From Przewalskia tangutica (taxonomy: Eukaryota; Streptophyta; Magnoliopsida; Solanales; Solanaceae): a stretch of 64,000 nucleotides of DNA. Below the pieces are notes generated by a model, which was not told the DNA's origin, did no database searches, and saw only the letters and a list, made by a program, of their open reading frames with translations. Shown piece by piece: positions 1 to 11,303 of the stretch. The stretch spans positions 55,093,609-55,157,608 of the forward strand of contig CM056725.1 of the NCBI GenBank assembly GCA_029844215.1. The letters are read 5' to 3'. How positions within the stretch are numbered: the first letter of the stretch is position 1; the number at the start of each line of letters is the position of its first letter. A program made the position numbers and the translations under genes.

Positions 1-180
1 CACTGTCATAAGGTAAAAGCGGGCACCTCGTGCACCTTACAACCTCCACGATATAAACATCTCGCATAACTTACTACCGAGTAAACGGTCGACTAAAAGA
101 CAAGAGGATCGACCTCATCGCCCGACATCGGTCGACCGCATCTACGAACTCGTCGATGGTTAACTAAACTTGGGCCTAAC
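1..180 (-). pseudogene. Integrase core fragment of an old gypsy internal region
   Basis: This is the truncated remnant of the integrase segment of a minus-strand Ty3/gypsy element, cut by the window edge. It aligns by eye to 36080-36250 in element C and to the reverse complement of about 30850-31020 in element D, where the same DNA leads into a recognisable integrase. Traces of the integrase stretch running from D-R-L-T-K-S-A-H to Y-A-R are visible only across several frames, so it is not translatable. It would have catalysed insertion of cDNA. It belongs with the spacer and gag remnant to its right. The family is sure; the exact boundary is approximate. Confidence 0.6.
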
Positions 181-700
181 ACCCTCGTGACCTACCACCG
201 GAGGACCACCACAACCGACACCATAAAACGGTCGCGGGTTGACCGCGTACGCCTCAACCCGACCCACTCTCGGTAAAACACTTGCTCCCGATCCTAACAA
301 TCTCACTAATCACGTTACGAAAACCTAGCGGTCTTCTTAGCTCAACTACCTCTTTCATTCCACACTACTCGGGGACTTATCCCACAAACATAGCTCACGT
401 GCACCATGCACTCAGGCAAAGGGTTAAACGTAAAAGTATAAATCTTTTACTCGAGATGGCCTTGCTTCTAAGGTCTCTACGTATAAAGCTCTAAGGCTCA
501 CACTTTTTCTTATCCCCCAATCTTTCCCGGTTAACTAACCATGATTTCTAATCACAATACACTTATGTTATCTGAACATAACACTTAAGATATACTCATC
601 TCATCATACATATTAAACTCTAGAGGGTTAAGGATATACCTGTATCTACTGCTTCACTCCCCTTAGTCTTTCTAATCAAACCTACCCCGTAGGGCGCATA
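181..700 (-). other. Conserved non-coding spacer between gag and integrase
   Basis: This stretch occupies the place where protease, reverse transcriptase and RNase H should lie, but no pol motif is visible in any frame. The same spacer recurs near 5311, 12091, 24021, 30301, 36251 and, shortened, 42551. It has a recognisable block CTCTAGAGGGTTAAGG and a short inverted repeat TTATGTT...AACATAA. A 70-codon plus-strand open frame at 282-494 has counterparts in other copies, but it is antisense to the element and I treat it as chance. Confidence 0.6.
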
Positions 701-710
701 GCTAGGGAAG

Positions 711-1429
711 ATGACGAACTACCCACCGATCCTGAAGGCTGAGTCCTCCTACTAGGACATCCTTTCGACACATGGCCCTGACGGCCGCCGGTAAAACAAG
801 TACCAACTTAAAGACGACATTCCCCGGGATGACGCCTGTCACATTGTGAACCGGAAGCTCTGGAGCTCTGACCAACTTCGGCTTATCCCCAACGTCCTGA
901 ACTCCGTGGAGGACCACTCTATACTGGTGGATGTGCATATCTGATCTGCTGCTGAGGTGGTTTTCCTCGAAAGTTACCAAAGGACCTTGCTGTTCTGGCC
1001 CTCTTCTGTTGTCCTTGGTTAACCCGTCGATCTCTACGTTTCTTGGCCTGCTGCGCATAAGCCCGTACGCAGGCCATGCTCAAACCTAACTGAAGAATTA
1101 CTCCTACACGACCCTCTCTTAGATATTCATCAAGACTCGCGGTACATCGGTATACTCTCTGGTAGCCAAATCCATAGCTAGTAACAGGGTCGCCTCTTTG
1201 CAATCTATATTCTCCATTCCCGGCCGAAGGTTCATATATCAAGGTCGCAGTAGGCACTGCTGCCGCCGTGCTAAACTCTGCTGGGGTTGGTGACGTCGCA
1301 GAACTCCCCAAATGAAGCACCACCCCAGGTGATGATTGGGCCTGTGCCCTTGTAACCCTCTGTGCTCTACTCGCAGCTCCCTCGGCTGCCTTGCCCTCCT
1401 GGGCCCGGGTTTGCCCTACGCGGAGGCAT
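711..1429 (-). pseudogene. Truncated Ty3/gypsy gag remnant
   Basis: This is the nucleocapsid/capsid precursor of a defective element. The start is placed at 1429 because the first codons give MPPRRA, as in the other copies. One extra A near codon 7 shifts the frame into TRAQEGKAAEGAASRAQRV. The frame then reads an Ala/Ser/Pro-rich N-terminal part, jumps past most of the capsid domain, and resumes at ASLDEYLREG, AYAQQAKKRRDRR and the basic stretch KRARTARSFGNF. A damaged zinc knuckle lies near 730-850. The 5' leader ends abruptly near 1437 and has neither primer-binding site nor LTR. This copy is a broken, truncated relic. Confidence 0.75.
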
Positions 1430-1494
1430 AACGGTAAGGGTTTGCCCTGGTTCAGCATTTTGAGATGGCTCCAATGTTCCGGAGATGTCATGGC

Positions 1495-1771
1495 TATGTA
1501 TATTCAGGGGTACGACGGGGCCTTGTCCCGTCATAGTATTTGTTCAAATCTTAGAGGTCTGTATTAATTTGTGGGCTGGACTGACTAGAGTTGTTTTTAC
1601 ATTGTTAAACAGTGTAGACCCTTTCGGGTAATTTTTATGTTATGGCAGCCTTATCGGCTTGGCCTTGGTTTAAAAAAAAAAGTGTTATTTATCTTCCGCA
1701 GTTTATTATGTTGTATGATTAGAAGGGTGCCCAGACAGGGCACCAGTCGCGGCCCGGGGTCGGGTCGTGAC
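1495..1771 (+). mobile_element. LTR 3'-end fragment, plus strand
   Basis: About 280 bp match the downstream end of the family LTR. It starts near TTCAGGGGTACGACGGGG, which resembles 62010-62040 in element G, and ends at GGGTCGTGACA. No primer-binding site follows, so it is the outer end of a 3' or solo LTR whose left part is lost. It abuts the leader of a minus-strand gag remnant, so the junction is a rearrangement. It includes a run of ten A at about 1672. Confidence 0.7.
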
Positions 1772-2054
1772 ACATCAATACTGACAAGAAAGATAGTAAG
1801 AAAATACGGAGGGGTAAGGGACCCCAGGACAACTTGAAATAACTTATAAAGGAAAGACGAGTAGACACTCGAACGATAAGGAATCTTGACAAGTCATTGG
1901 ATTATGTAATACCGTGAATTGAGGTTGAACACCTGACTATAAGCTCTACGAGCTGGGAGAGAATAATCGGGTTACGACTTGACGAGACCAAGGAAATACC
2001 CCCCCTAAATTGTGATGGACAGGAAGTCTTAGCCATGAAGCAAGCAAAGGAATC
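1772..2054. other. Unassigned 283 bp between two LTRs
   Basis: I recognise no coding frame, terminal motif or repeat here, and no second copy in the window. It may be the oldest DNA here, lying left of the A insertion. Its last five bases (GAATC) would be the left target duplication of element A if the right copy is found beyond the window. Confidence 0.4.
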
Positions 2055-2609
2055 TGTCACGACCGATCCGGGCGTGATCGTGCCTTACCCGGGCACCCAA
2101 GTAGATATACATCCGAGTAACCAGTGGAATATAAAAACAAAGACAAGTCTCTTATCTTTTTAAAAATCAGTAAACCATTCTTTTACCTACATAAAGTTGT
2201 TATAATTAACTTCCCATAAAGCCATTATAACACTTTATGTTTTAAACCAACCAAATTGCTTAGCACACGTCGTCTACCGTACTACATAGTTTACAATAAT
2301 CATGCTAGAAAGGATAGGAAGAGGTTCACATACCTCGCGACGATTATCGACAATTAGCAAAACGCTCCAAAGTACTATAACCTTGCTAGCCCTTTTCCAC
2401 CCTTCAAGTAGAATACGCCACTGTAGTACTTCCACCTATAATGGCGTGAAACGTCCATTAACCTCTAGATCTCTTCGTAGGATATTTCTAAGAGCAAGGT
2501 TCCATATCCTACGGAAAATTCAAAGACCTCCCGCTTCTACTCAATTTTCCACCTTTTCCAAGGCGATAACCGTAATTAACATACTATAATTAAGGTGCAA
2601 TAATCAAAT

Positions 2610-2803
2610 TTAAAGAAGGGATAACACGCCCAAACTAACGCGATTAACAATATCTCCTTCATAACAATAATAACTAAATAAAGTGGATAACACGCCAAAC
2701 GGAACGCGATTAACAATCTCTCCTTCATAACAATAATAACTAAAGAAGGGGATAACACGCCCAAACGGAACGCGATTAAAAATCTCTCCTTCATAACAAT
2801 AAT
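2610..2803. repeat. Tandem repeat, three units of about 65 bp, in LTR A1
   Basis: Three successive units each contain ATAACACGCCCAAAC, GCGATTAACAAT and CTCCTTCATAACAATAATAAC. The same array is in LTR A2 at about 56308-56500. It is not in the LTRs of B-F, so it marks the A subfamily. Open frames reading YYCYEGEI here are only the repeat read through. Confidence 0.85.
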
Positions 2804-2880
2804 GTAAATACAGTCCAAAGTAAATACGGTCCAAAGTAAATACGGTCCAAAGTAGATACGGTCCAAAGTAGATACGGTCC
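2804..2880. repeat. Tandem 16-bp repeat, about five units
   Basis: The unit is GTAAATACGGTCCAAA with variants (CAGTCC, GTAGATAC). The partner LTR at 56501-56561 has about four units, so one unit was gained or lost after the two LTRs separated. Confidence 0.85.
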
Positions 2881-3650
2881 TTAAGTTGGGGTCCTTGGCC
2901 AACTTTTACAATTTTACTTATCCAATTACTTAATTAGTCCTTCAACTTATATTCCAATCTTATTATAAGTTATAGTTCCTTTGTTGTTAACCTCTTAGTA
3001 AGTAATTGATACATTTTTACCATTTTAATGGATAATATGCCAATTCTCCTTTTAACATCTTAACAAGATCCAAATCTTTCTTTATATCTTATAGTCCATA
3101 ATATACTTCCAATATATGTATAATATCCATATATACATAATAATCAACTTCACAAAGAGGTTAAGGTTCATTACCTCAAAATAGCCCAAAAAACGTGACT
3201 GTCCAGATTTTTAGCCACTGCTTCATCAGCTGAACTTGTAACGTCGATAACTCTCTACTCCAGTGTCCTATCGACGAGAGGTTTGTTGCGTTGGAAACTA
3301 TACTCGACGAACTTAATTTTAGGCTTTTGAAACACCCAAAAACTCCTAATATGCTAGGAGATTTTCCCTTCCAAATTTGACTAAAAATCTGTCCAAAACA
3401 GTCCCGAAAATCTGCCCACTCTCGGCCAAGGGGGGGTTTTTGAGGCTAGGGGTGTGAAATCTTGTCTAACTCTTGGTTAATAATCTTCCTAACACATTAA
3501 GGAAGAACACTTATAAGTTTAAGAATTTTTGGACAACATTTGGCTAGGGGAGGGAGCAATTGACGAGAGCAAAATAAGAAGGAGGGAGAGGGGAATATTT
3601 TCAAGTCTTGAAATATACTAAGTGTGGAAGATTTTCATCAACTAAAGGGG

Positions 3651-3658
3651 TTTATATA
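3651..3658 (-). promoter_or_regulatory. TATA box of LTR A1
   Basis: TATATAAA on the minus strand, about 420 bp inside the LTR start. It is at the position equivalent to TATAAATA in the other LTRs and is repeated at 57331-57338 in A2. Confidence 0.55.
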
Positions 3659-4079
3659 GTACAACCAAGGGTTAGGATTGAAACATGTGTATGGTAGAGA
3701 TTGTTTGTGTAGGTTCCTTTCTACACTTGTTCTACAAAAGCCATGCAAGACTTTGGCCATTTGACTTGCCCACTAATTGCCCCAAAACCGTCCACCACCA
3801 TGCAAGACTTTTGGCCACTTGTCTTGCCCACTAGTCTTGAAAAAAAACGTCCACATGGCATCTTGGGGTGACACATGTCGCCCTCCTATTGGTCTAAAAT
3901 ATTTATCTCTCGGAAAAATTCCATAATCGGTTAAAATATTGAAAACGTAAAATAATTTCCTTCACAAGGTTCGGAATATTTTCCGTTGGAAATTCTCAAC
4001 TTCATCCTTAACCTAATTAGGGTTTATACATTCGTACGTACGTCCTTACATACATACTCCGGAACTACGGGGTATAACA

Positions 4080-4092
4080 TTCTCCCCTCCTT
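4080..4092 (-). other. Polypurine tract of the first A unit
   Basis: A purine run (AAGGAGGGGAGAA on the minus strand) lies directly against the LTR, where plus-strand DNA synthesis is primed. A nearly perfect hairpin AACATTCG/CGAATGTT, with one mismatch here, lies next to it at 4096-4114. Confidence 0.8.
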
Positions 4093-5310
4093 AGAAACAT
4101 TCGTCCTAAATGTTCCTTCTAAGTCTCTAAACATACCTGTGCCGGTATAGTCTTCCCTACTATACTTACGAAACCAATTATGCCACTCATGGCCATAACA
4201 CAACGTATGCGCAAAAACTCACATCCGAGCCAACGAAGAATCATCTCTAAAGCGTATAACAATACTTTTAGCTCCACCCATGGTCCAAAGGATACTTTCT
4301 TCACATCTTTACTTTATAAAACGGACACTTCCATCTTCTTCACACATCTTCGCCTCTTTTCTTACTCGTCGTACCCTCCTCGTATACTCGAACTCTTTCT
4401 ACTATACGTATCACATTTCTGTCATTGCTTCAGTTTTTTTTTTAAAATCTCGGGGTTACTATCTTCAACTTGGTTGTCATTAACTGGGAACACTCTGGAT
4501 GGATCTCCGATACTCTTCCGAATCATAGCAACATGAAATATCAACGCATCGCTCCTAAGTCGGACGGCAAGCTAACTTATAGGCAACCCGCCTATTCTAC
4601 AAATGATTCGAAAGGCCCAAAGTACTGGGCTAAGTTTCCGCTTCCAAATCTCGTCACATCTTTCCGGGGTGGTACCTTCAAGAAGACCCACCGTCAACCT
4701 GAACTCCAAGTGTTGACGCCGATTATCCGTAAGACTTCTGTTGACTCTGAGCTTCTAATAACCTCTTCTGGATAAGTTTCGCCTTATCCACATTCTGCTG
4801 AATCAAGTATGGACCAGCTATCTGAACCTTGCTAACATCGAACCAATCGACCGGCAACCTATACTTCCGCCCATACAAGGCTTCATAAGGCGCCATCCGA
4901 ACACTGAAATGGTAGCTATTATAATACTCACTCAACACGAGGCAAATAATCCTCACCGCTCCGCTGAAGTCAAAACACCGGCCCGTAACCTATCCTCAAC
5001 TGTCTGGATAAAACGTGTTGTTTGTCCGTCGGCCCGAGGGTGCATGCAATACTAAGACTCACCTGAGTTCCTAACCCCGCCTGGTAAAACCTCCAGAAAA
5101 AAAAAAAAACCGTATACTGGGCTTCACTGCCCGTCATAAAATAAAAGTAGAAACCCCGTGCAGCCTTACAACCTTCTTGATATATAACATTTCGCATAAC
5201 CCTCCGCCAAGTAAACAGTCCTGACTGAAAGACAAGATGGGCTGACCTCATCGGCCCGACTATTGGTCGAATGCATCCACGAAATCGTACGATGGTTACC
5301 TAAACTGGCC
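4093..5310 (-). pseudogene. Integrase C-terminal half and GPY/F region, A unit 1
   Basis: This is a degraded Ty3/gypsy integrase. Reading from the right, pieces in shifting frames give KSAHLVFQSG, then FWRFYQAGLGTQVSLS, a TDKQ matching the TDGQ of the family, then SYHFSVRMAPYEALYGRK and VDWFDVSKVQIAGPYLIQQNVDKAKLIQKRL, and last a C-terminal segment that matches the GPY/F module seen intact in the paired copy at 58177-58389. The stretch nearest the LTR (4093-4440) is 3' untranslated. The catalytic N-terminal half of the core is not convincingly present. The second A unit at 57770-58566 is almost identical. Frame breaks are numerous; some may be base-call errors at CWG sites. Confidence 0.85.
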
Positions 5311-5765
5311 TAACACCTCGTGATCCTATCACCCAGCGGACTACCTCAAACTGACCCCACCTCAATCCGGCCGCGGTTGACCCACGATCTTGCCACATCC
5401 CGACCCATTATCGCTCTAATTTCTTGTTCCATGTCCGGGACAATCTTAGCTATTCTAGTCATGAATATTACCAATTTTATCTTTCTCGACCTATGTTATT
5501 ATCCCACATTACATTTCACGCATACCAAGTACTTCGACAAAGACTAACTGTAAAATCTTTTACTCAAGACGACCTCACATCTAAGGTATCAACTGTTATA
5601 ATATTCTAAGGCTCACAATTTCCCTGCTCCTAAACTTACCTTCTCAACTAACCATGTTCTCTAAATCACAATTTTACACAGTGCTTATCCAAACATAACA
5701 CTTTAATATAAAATCATCATATCACGCATACAAATCTCTAGAGGGTTAAGGATATATCTGTAACT
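5311..5765 (-). other. Spacer replacing protease-RT-RNase H, A unit 1
   Basis: This is the same spacer as at 181-700 but more diverged. It still ends in TCTAGAGGGTTAAGGATAT. No pol domain is visible in any frame. Small plus-strand open frames here are not convincing as genes. Confidence 0.55.
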
Positions 5766-6759
5766 ACTGCTTCACTCTAATCATAGTCCCATACCGCAGG
5801 CATAGCAAAAGAAGGCGATGAACCAGCCGCTGATACCGAAGGCTGAGTCATAACATCCGCGCCACCTCTGGTCGGATAATTTCTCGCAAAATGGCCCTAC
5901 TGGACGCAAGAATAACAAGTTGTCGAATTAGTACGACACTCCCTACGATGACACCTACCACAACGGCCACACCGAGGTGGGGGTGGCCTCCTCTGGATAA
6001 CACCTCTTTCTCTCCGAACCATCAACCAGAACCGACCGTAGGTCGAGTCATCCCACCGTATCCCTCCTACTAGGACATTCTCTCACATGGCTCCCGCCGA
6101 CCGCAGTAAAACAAGCATTGGTGAAAAGACGATATTTCCGAATGACGCCTACCACCGCGGTAACACCGGATGGAAAATCAACTGGCCTAGAACCTATGTA
6201 AATCGCGGAACCAAAACCCCGAGCTCGACCAACTCCTCGCATACTCCGAACGCCCCAAGCTCGCGAGGACCACTCAGATCGGGCGGAGGCGCATAACCGG
6301 GCTCACGGCGAGGTCCGCCGAAAGTTACCAAAGGACTCGCTGCTCGCCCTCTTCTCACGATCTTGGTTAATCCATCGATCTCTACGCTCTCACCACTGCG
6401 TATAAGCTCAGACGCGGCAATGTCCATGCTCGATCAAGAGCTACTCAGACACCCTTTACTAGATAATCGCTTCAGGCGTGATATATCGATGCACTCTATA
6501 CTCTGCTTGCTAACATCCTAGCTAGTAACAGTCCACCCTTTGTAATTCATACTCGCCTCCGGCCGTGGAATCAAGGCTCATATACCGCCGCAGAGGAATC
6601 GCCGCTGTGTTAAACTATGCTGGGGCTGGCGACGTCACAGGACTCTCTAAATGAAGCACCACCTCAGGTGATGGCCGGGCTCGTGCCTCGCATTCTCTCG
6701 TGTTCTACTCGCAGCCGCCGCTTCTTGCCCTTCGGGCCCCGCCGCTTTCGCAGAGGCAT
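5766..6759 (-). pseudogene. Gag pseudogene with two zinc-knuckle modules, A unit 1
   Basis: The start is at 6759 (MPLRKRRG), upstream of which lie a leader and a primer-binding site. The frame breaks within about 35 codons. Further along, two diverged zinc-knuckle modules lie one after the other. The first (about 6060-6250) contains ACFTAVGGSHVRECP and resembles the damaged type of the B-F elements. The second (about 5870-6060) contains CGRCHRRECR, CYSCVQ and GHFARN and resembles the intact type of element G, but its last Cys is Tyr. The capsid domain between the N-terminal part and the basic linker is missing, as in the relatives. It cannot encode a working nucleocapsid as written. Confidence 0.8.
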
Positions 6760-6941
6760 AATCGTAAAGAAGTACGCAGTGGTCCAACTTATAACACAAC
6801 TCTAAGGCACGATCTCAGAGTGAGAAGAATGGAAACCAATCCTAAATGTCTTGCAACCTCCTGATTATAGATGTGGTGCACAACACACCGATAATCAAGA
6901 CTCTACTAGACACGGTCTTAGACAATTTCCGAGGACTAACT

Positions 6942-6953
6942 GCTCTGATACCA
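6942..6953 (-). other. Primer-binding site, initiator-Met tRNA type
   Basis: GCTCTGATACCA in plus coordinates is TGGTATCAGAGC on the coding strand, complementary to the 3' end of plant initiator Met-tRNA. It lies four bases from the LTR. It is the clean reference for the altered versions in elements C, D and E. Confidence 0.92.
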
Positions 6954-6957
6954 CTTT

Positions 6958-7850
6958 TGTCACGAACCGATCCCGGGCCCGTGACTGGTGCCTTACCCGG
7001 GAACCCAAGTAGATATACATCAGAGTAACCAGCGGAATATAAAAACAAAGACATGAAACAATAAAGAGTAAGAACAGTCTAACCAAGAAAATGTCGCCTT
7101 TCGGCATGTATATATAAACCAAAACTTGAGCTACATCCTTTACAAACCCCGCCCACAACAAGATTTCATGCACTTCTAAGAATTTCTATAACAACTCGGA
7201 CGGGACAGGGCCCCGCCATACCCCTGAATGTACAAGTACCTGCAATCTCAGGGAATCATACCAAAAGATAAGCCTCTGATAAACGGAGCTTCCTAAAACG
7301 AATCGTGATCCTACGGCGAGGATCAACGATCGATGTACCTCTACCGCGGCATGAACGCACTTCGGGCGAGGTCGATAACAGGTACCAAGTATGTGAAATT
7401 GAAAATACTGATATATATATATAACTATAACATTTTAAAACCAATTCACAAATATGCACGAAACAACCAAGTTAACCGCACATAGTGCCACATCATAAAC
7501 AAGAGCAAAAATAGACATAATGTAACTGGTCTTTTCTAGGACGCTAATGATCGAAGCAAGACCAATCGCCCATAGTATCATTATGTGAGCCTAATCCTGG
7601 ACTCCCGCAGTCCGCATAGGCCACCTAGGCCCGCATGAGGTATTCCTCGCATCGAGGGTAGCTAATCCTCGACATCGCCCCGACTCGCAGTCCTCATGGC
7701 CACATAGACCGCATGAGGTATTCCTCGCACCACAATCCTGGAACTCCCGCAGCTCCGCATAGGTCCCATGGACCCGTATGAGGTATTCCTCGCATCGGGG
7801 GGCAGCTTAACCCCCGGCATCATAACAAGTCAGAGGGGGGTAGGTGATAT
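6958..7850 (-). mobile_element. LTR A2, left part (interrupted by element B)
   Basis: The U5-side 893 bp of the middle A LTR. It stops at ...GTGATAT, where element B is inserted, and resumes at 55078. It carries an A-specific block (CATAGTGCCAC, then GATCGAAGCAAG near 7470-7580) that recurs in LTR A3 near 59060-59150 but is absent from B-F. A CATGAGGTATTCCTCGCAT repeat lies near its end. Confidence 0.9.
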
Positions 7851-9601
7851 TGTCACGACCCGAACCCGGGCCCGTGACTGGTGCCTTAACCCGGGCACCC
7901 AAGTAGACATACATCAGAGTAATCAGCGGAATATAAAACATGACATGAAATAATATGAAGTGTAAAACAGTTTATCTGAGAAAACTTGCCTTACGACATA
8001 TATATATAACTTGAATCCGATTTACATCCCTATTACAAACTCGCCACAGCATTTCATGCACTTAAGAATGATATGATAACAATGGCGGACAGGGCGCCAT
8101 ACCCCGAATGTAGTACCTACAACGACAGGACTATACCATCGATAAGCCTCCGAGAAACGGAGCTTCCCAAAACGAACCGTGATCCTAAGAGCGAGGATCA
8201 ACATGGTGTACTCTACCGCGGCATGAACGCAGCCTCAAGCGAGGTCGATAACAGTACCAAGTATGTGAAATCAAAATATCAGAATGAAATCATAGTAGTC
8301 TATATAAAGCAGAGCCATATATGATAACCAAACTACGTCATACAAATAAGCATGTCAAGTCGTGACTCACGCCTCAAGTCATCACTCAAATACAACTATG
8401 GGTCTCACGCCCACAACATCAATCATGCCCGTGGAATACCTTCCTCACCGTGATCTATGATATAAAAGCACCAAGGAATACATGAACACCGTGTCCCACC
8501 TGTGTCATAATAAAACCGTGACGGTAAGTACGAAGGCATAGCCGACTACTAAAACCTACGCATCAACAAGGTCATAAAGTATTATGAGATCTGTCTGCAC
8601 CGCCACATGATCGCCGGTCACTCGCTCGCAGATCTAATGTCGCGTCTAGTCCCGAACTTCCCGCACTCCGCATAGGCCACCCAATGGCCCGCATGAGGTA
8701 TTCCCCGCATCGGTAGCTACTCCCGCAACGCCCCGACTCGCACCGCATGGCCACATAGACCGCATGAGGTATAACCCCGCACACTAACCTGGAACTCTCG
8801 TAGCTCCGCATAGGTCACACAGACCAGCATGAGGTATTCTCGAATCATAGGTCACACAGACCCGCCTGAGTCTACCCCGCATCGGAGGGCAGCTTAACCC
8901 CCGGAATCATGTCAAGAGGTGAGTGATGTAATACTAACATAATAGCTTATCGTTGAACAACATAAGCACAACAAGGGAAACCCCTTTACACAAACATCAC
9001 AAGATACTAACACACGTAGCATCCTAACATGTTTACTTATCAAATCAACAAGAAAGTATTACAAGGCTATCACAAACCAACACAATCAAGTTATTCACAC
9101 AAGGTACTCTCTACTTTATGTTAGCAAGTTCGGGTTTTTTTATCCCCAAAGTACTTCATACAATAACTCTTTTAAAAGATCCGTTTCTTTCACAAAAGTC
9201 ACGCAATACCAGTAGTATAAAAATAGAGTGACTATCTTTTTAAGTAAACCAAAACACTTCCTTTTGTAAAATCAAGTAACAACATTATTTTCCAAACGTT
9301 CAAATTTGCCTAATTTCAAATGCTCAAGTTTCTCATTTTCGAAAGGTTTCATAGTTCATAGTCTTAATCACTTAAGAATATATTTCTCTTTTAAAACAAT
9401 TTGAGAAACATATGCCTTATGTGTGAGTAGGTTATTCTTGTTCATAACAATCTTATTAAAGCGAACATGATCTAGAAATGTACTATCATTTTGTCTCATC
9501 TTAGCTTCATGCAGATGAAGGTTTCTACTGGTTTTAATAATACTTTATTAGTCAAAATATTTCCCTTTATTAACGCTGCAGTGGTTCGTTCGATACTCAT
9601 T

Positions 9602-9618
9602 CTGATTTCCGAAATCAG
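9602..9618. repeat. Perfect 17-bp palindrome in LTR B (3')
   Basis: CTGATTTC-C-GAAATCAG. The same hairpin is at 14322, 17758, 33606, 45278, 49162 and 53409. About 50 bp away lies a second stem, CTCATT...AATGAG. Confidence 0.8.
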
Positions 9619-10849
9619 TAAAACATTATTCCTTTTAAAAATCAAGTACTCATTACTCACGAATGAGGTTTCACACTTTTTAACAAAATTCATATCAATT
9701 CAATTAAGTCAAGTCTCTTATCTTTTAAGATCAAGTCTCTTAACTTCTAAAATCAATAAACCATTCTTTTTATCTCTCTTAAGTCGTTATACCTAACTTC
9801 CCATAAAGCTAGTATAACTCTTAAGCTTTTAAAACCAAGTATTACTCTTCTTTCAAAAACGGTTCTTAATTCTCTTGAAATACTTCAAGATTCTTATTAT
9901 TCAGGCTTAAGTCAAAAGACATTGCCGTAAAACTACGTTCAGTTAACACACGTACGTCTACCGTACTAAATATATTCTTTTAAAATATCATGTTTAAGAG
10001 GATAGGAAGAATCACATACCTCGCGACGATTTATCGACTATTAGCAAATAGCTCCAAAGTACTGTAATCCTGCTATCCTTTTCCACCCTTCGAGTAGAAT
10101 ACGCTACTCGCAGTACTTCAACCTATAACGGTTATACTAGTCTATCAATGTGTTGACTACTCGGTAGAATAAATCTAGATACAAGATTCTACGAAAAATG
10201 GGCGTGACTTCCCTACCCACAAAGTTCACAAGTCTCATCAGAATACAAATCCCATGTAAGTACAAATAATTCCTTCTTATATACCTTCCCGTATATAACT
10301 TATACTTAATTCTTATACTTCAATAGTATATAAACTCAATTACAATAGGGAGACAAGATATTTACCTCGATAAGCCCAAAATTATCCAAGTTTAAATGTC
10401 GATCCTGAGCAACGTTTAGCTCCTACTCTGGGCGCTCCAACCCGCTCCAAACAACCCTTAGAAGTTCTACGCAACTTCTACTTAACACTTCAACCGACTA
10501 TGAAGGTTTTCCTTAGGGTTTCGTTTTTGTGACTGAAGGGAATATAAGGTAGTATTTCCGGGCTCTACGTATAGAGGTAACTTTGGAATACTACAAGGTA
10601 TAAGGCTAAGGTATTTTGGAATAGTAACAATACTTGGAGAATACTTTCTACCAAGGGGGGTGTATTTTACGAGAACAACTCAAGGTAGGGGGGTGTACCT
10701 CTCGGCCAACACCACTAGGAGGGGGAGGTACCTCTCGGCCAAAAGGCCTCACAAAGGGGGGGGGAGGCTTGGACGAAAACACTACACTAAGGGGAGGGCT
10801 TTCAAGACTTAGAAAACATTGTGAGGATGAAGTCTTCACAAAAGTGGGG

Positions 10850-10857
10850 TATTTATA
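10850..10857 (-). promoter_or_regulatory. TATA box of LTR B (3')
   Basis: TATAAATA on the minus strand, about 400 bp inside the LTR start. The equivalent box in the 5' LTR of B, which would drive the element, is at 54664-54671. Confidence 0.6.
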
Positions 10858-11252
10858 GGAAACCAATGGATAAGATCAAGCCAAGTGGGGGGCAAGTGGA
10901 GGGTCAAGATTTGCCCAAGTGCACCCTAACCCTACTCCACAAATCCCTCACAAACATTGACCCAAGTTTTAGGCAACAAAACATGGAAGAAAACGCCCCA
11001 CAATCGCCCACTCCATCCGCCACTTGAGGTGACAAGTGTCGCCTCGTTGGTCCAAAATATTTCGTCTCTCGGAAAAATCCGCAAAAATTAGAAATGACAT
11101 AGCCGTAATTTTCCTTCGCAAAGTCCGAAACGTTTACCTGAAACGATTCTTTTCGGTAGTTGTGAACAAAATTTTCGACCTTGCCTATCTTAAGGCTAAA
11201 ACTTTCGTACGTACGCCATCACGTACATACTCTGGAAATACGGGGTATAACA

Positions 11253-11303
11253 GATATAATACCAGCACAACGGGCTTATCGTTAAACAACATAAGCACAA
11301 CAA
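11253..11303. other. Copied target flank beside the 3' LTR of B
   Basis: These 51 bp are identical to 55078-55128, the DNA outside the other end of element B. Here they stand where the polypurine tract and the 3' end of the internal region should be. They end at ACACAACAA..., followed directly by integrase sequence CCAACTTGATCATC. Confidence 0.85.

Larger units (their letters stand above)
2055..4079 (-). mobile_element. LTR A1, internally deleted
   Basis: This LTR runs from TGTCACGACC to CGGGGTATAACA in plus coordinates, so the element reads on the minus strand. It is 2,025 bp against about 3,580 bp for A2. A deletion of about 1.5 kb joins the sequence after AAAACAAAGACA (near 2142) to AGTCTCTTATC, which in A2 lies near 55840. 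The rest is nearly identical to 55840-57769. A polypurine tract and integrase follow at its right end, so this is the 3' LTR of the first A unit. Confidence 0.9.
7851..11252 (-). mobile_element. 3' LTR of element B
   Basis: 3,402 bp, TG...CA ends, nearly identical to 51647-55077 over 9000-11250. It contains the repeated GCATGAGGTAT block near 8690-8880, a perfect palindrome CTGATTTCCGAAATCAG at 9602-9618, and a TATA box at 10850-10857. Confidence 0.92.

Noticed and set aside
282..494. Small plus-strand gene (SLITLRKPSGLLSSTT) in the spacer
   Set aside because: Antisense to the element, changed in frame and length in each copy, and without an initiation context or family match.
2576..2902. 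108-codon minus-strand frame with YCYEGE repeats
   Set aside because: It is produced by the 65-bp tandem repeat in LTR A1, and the frame is broken in the paired LTR.
8690..8890. CRISPR-like array of GCATGAGGTAT repeats
   Set aside because: Repeats are uneven, diverged and inside a eukaryotic LTR; there are no cas genes.
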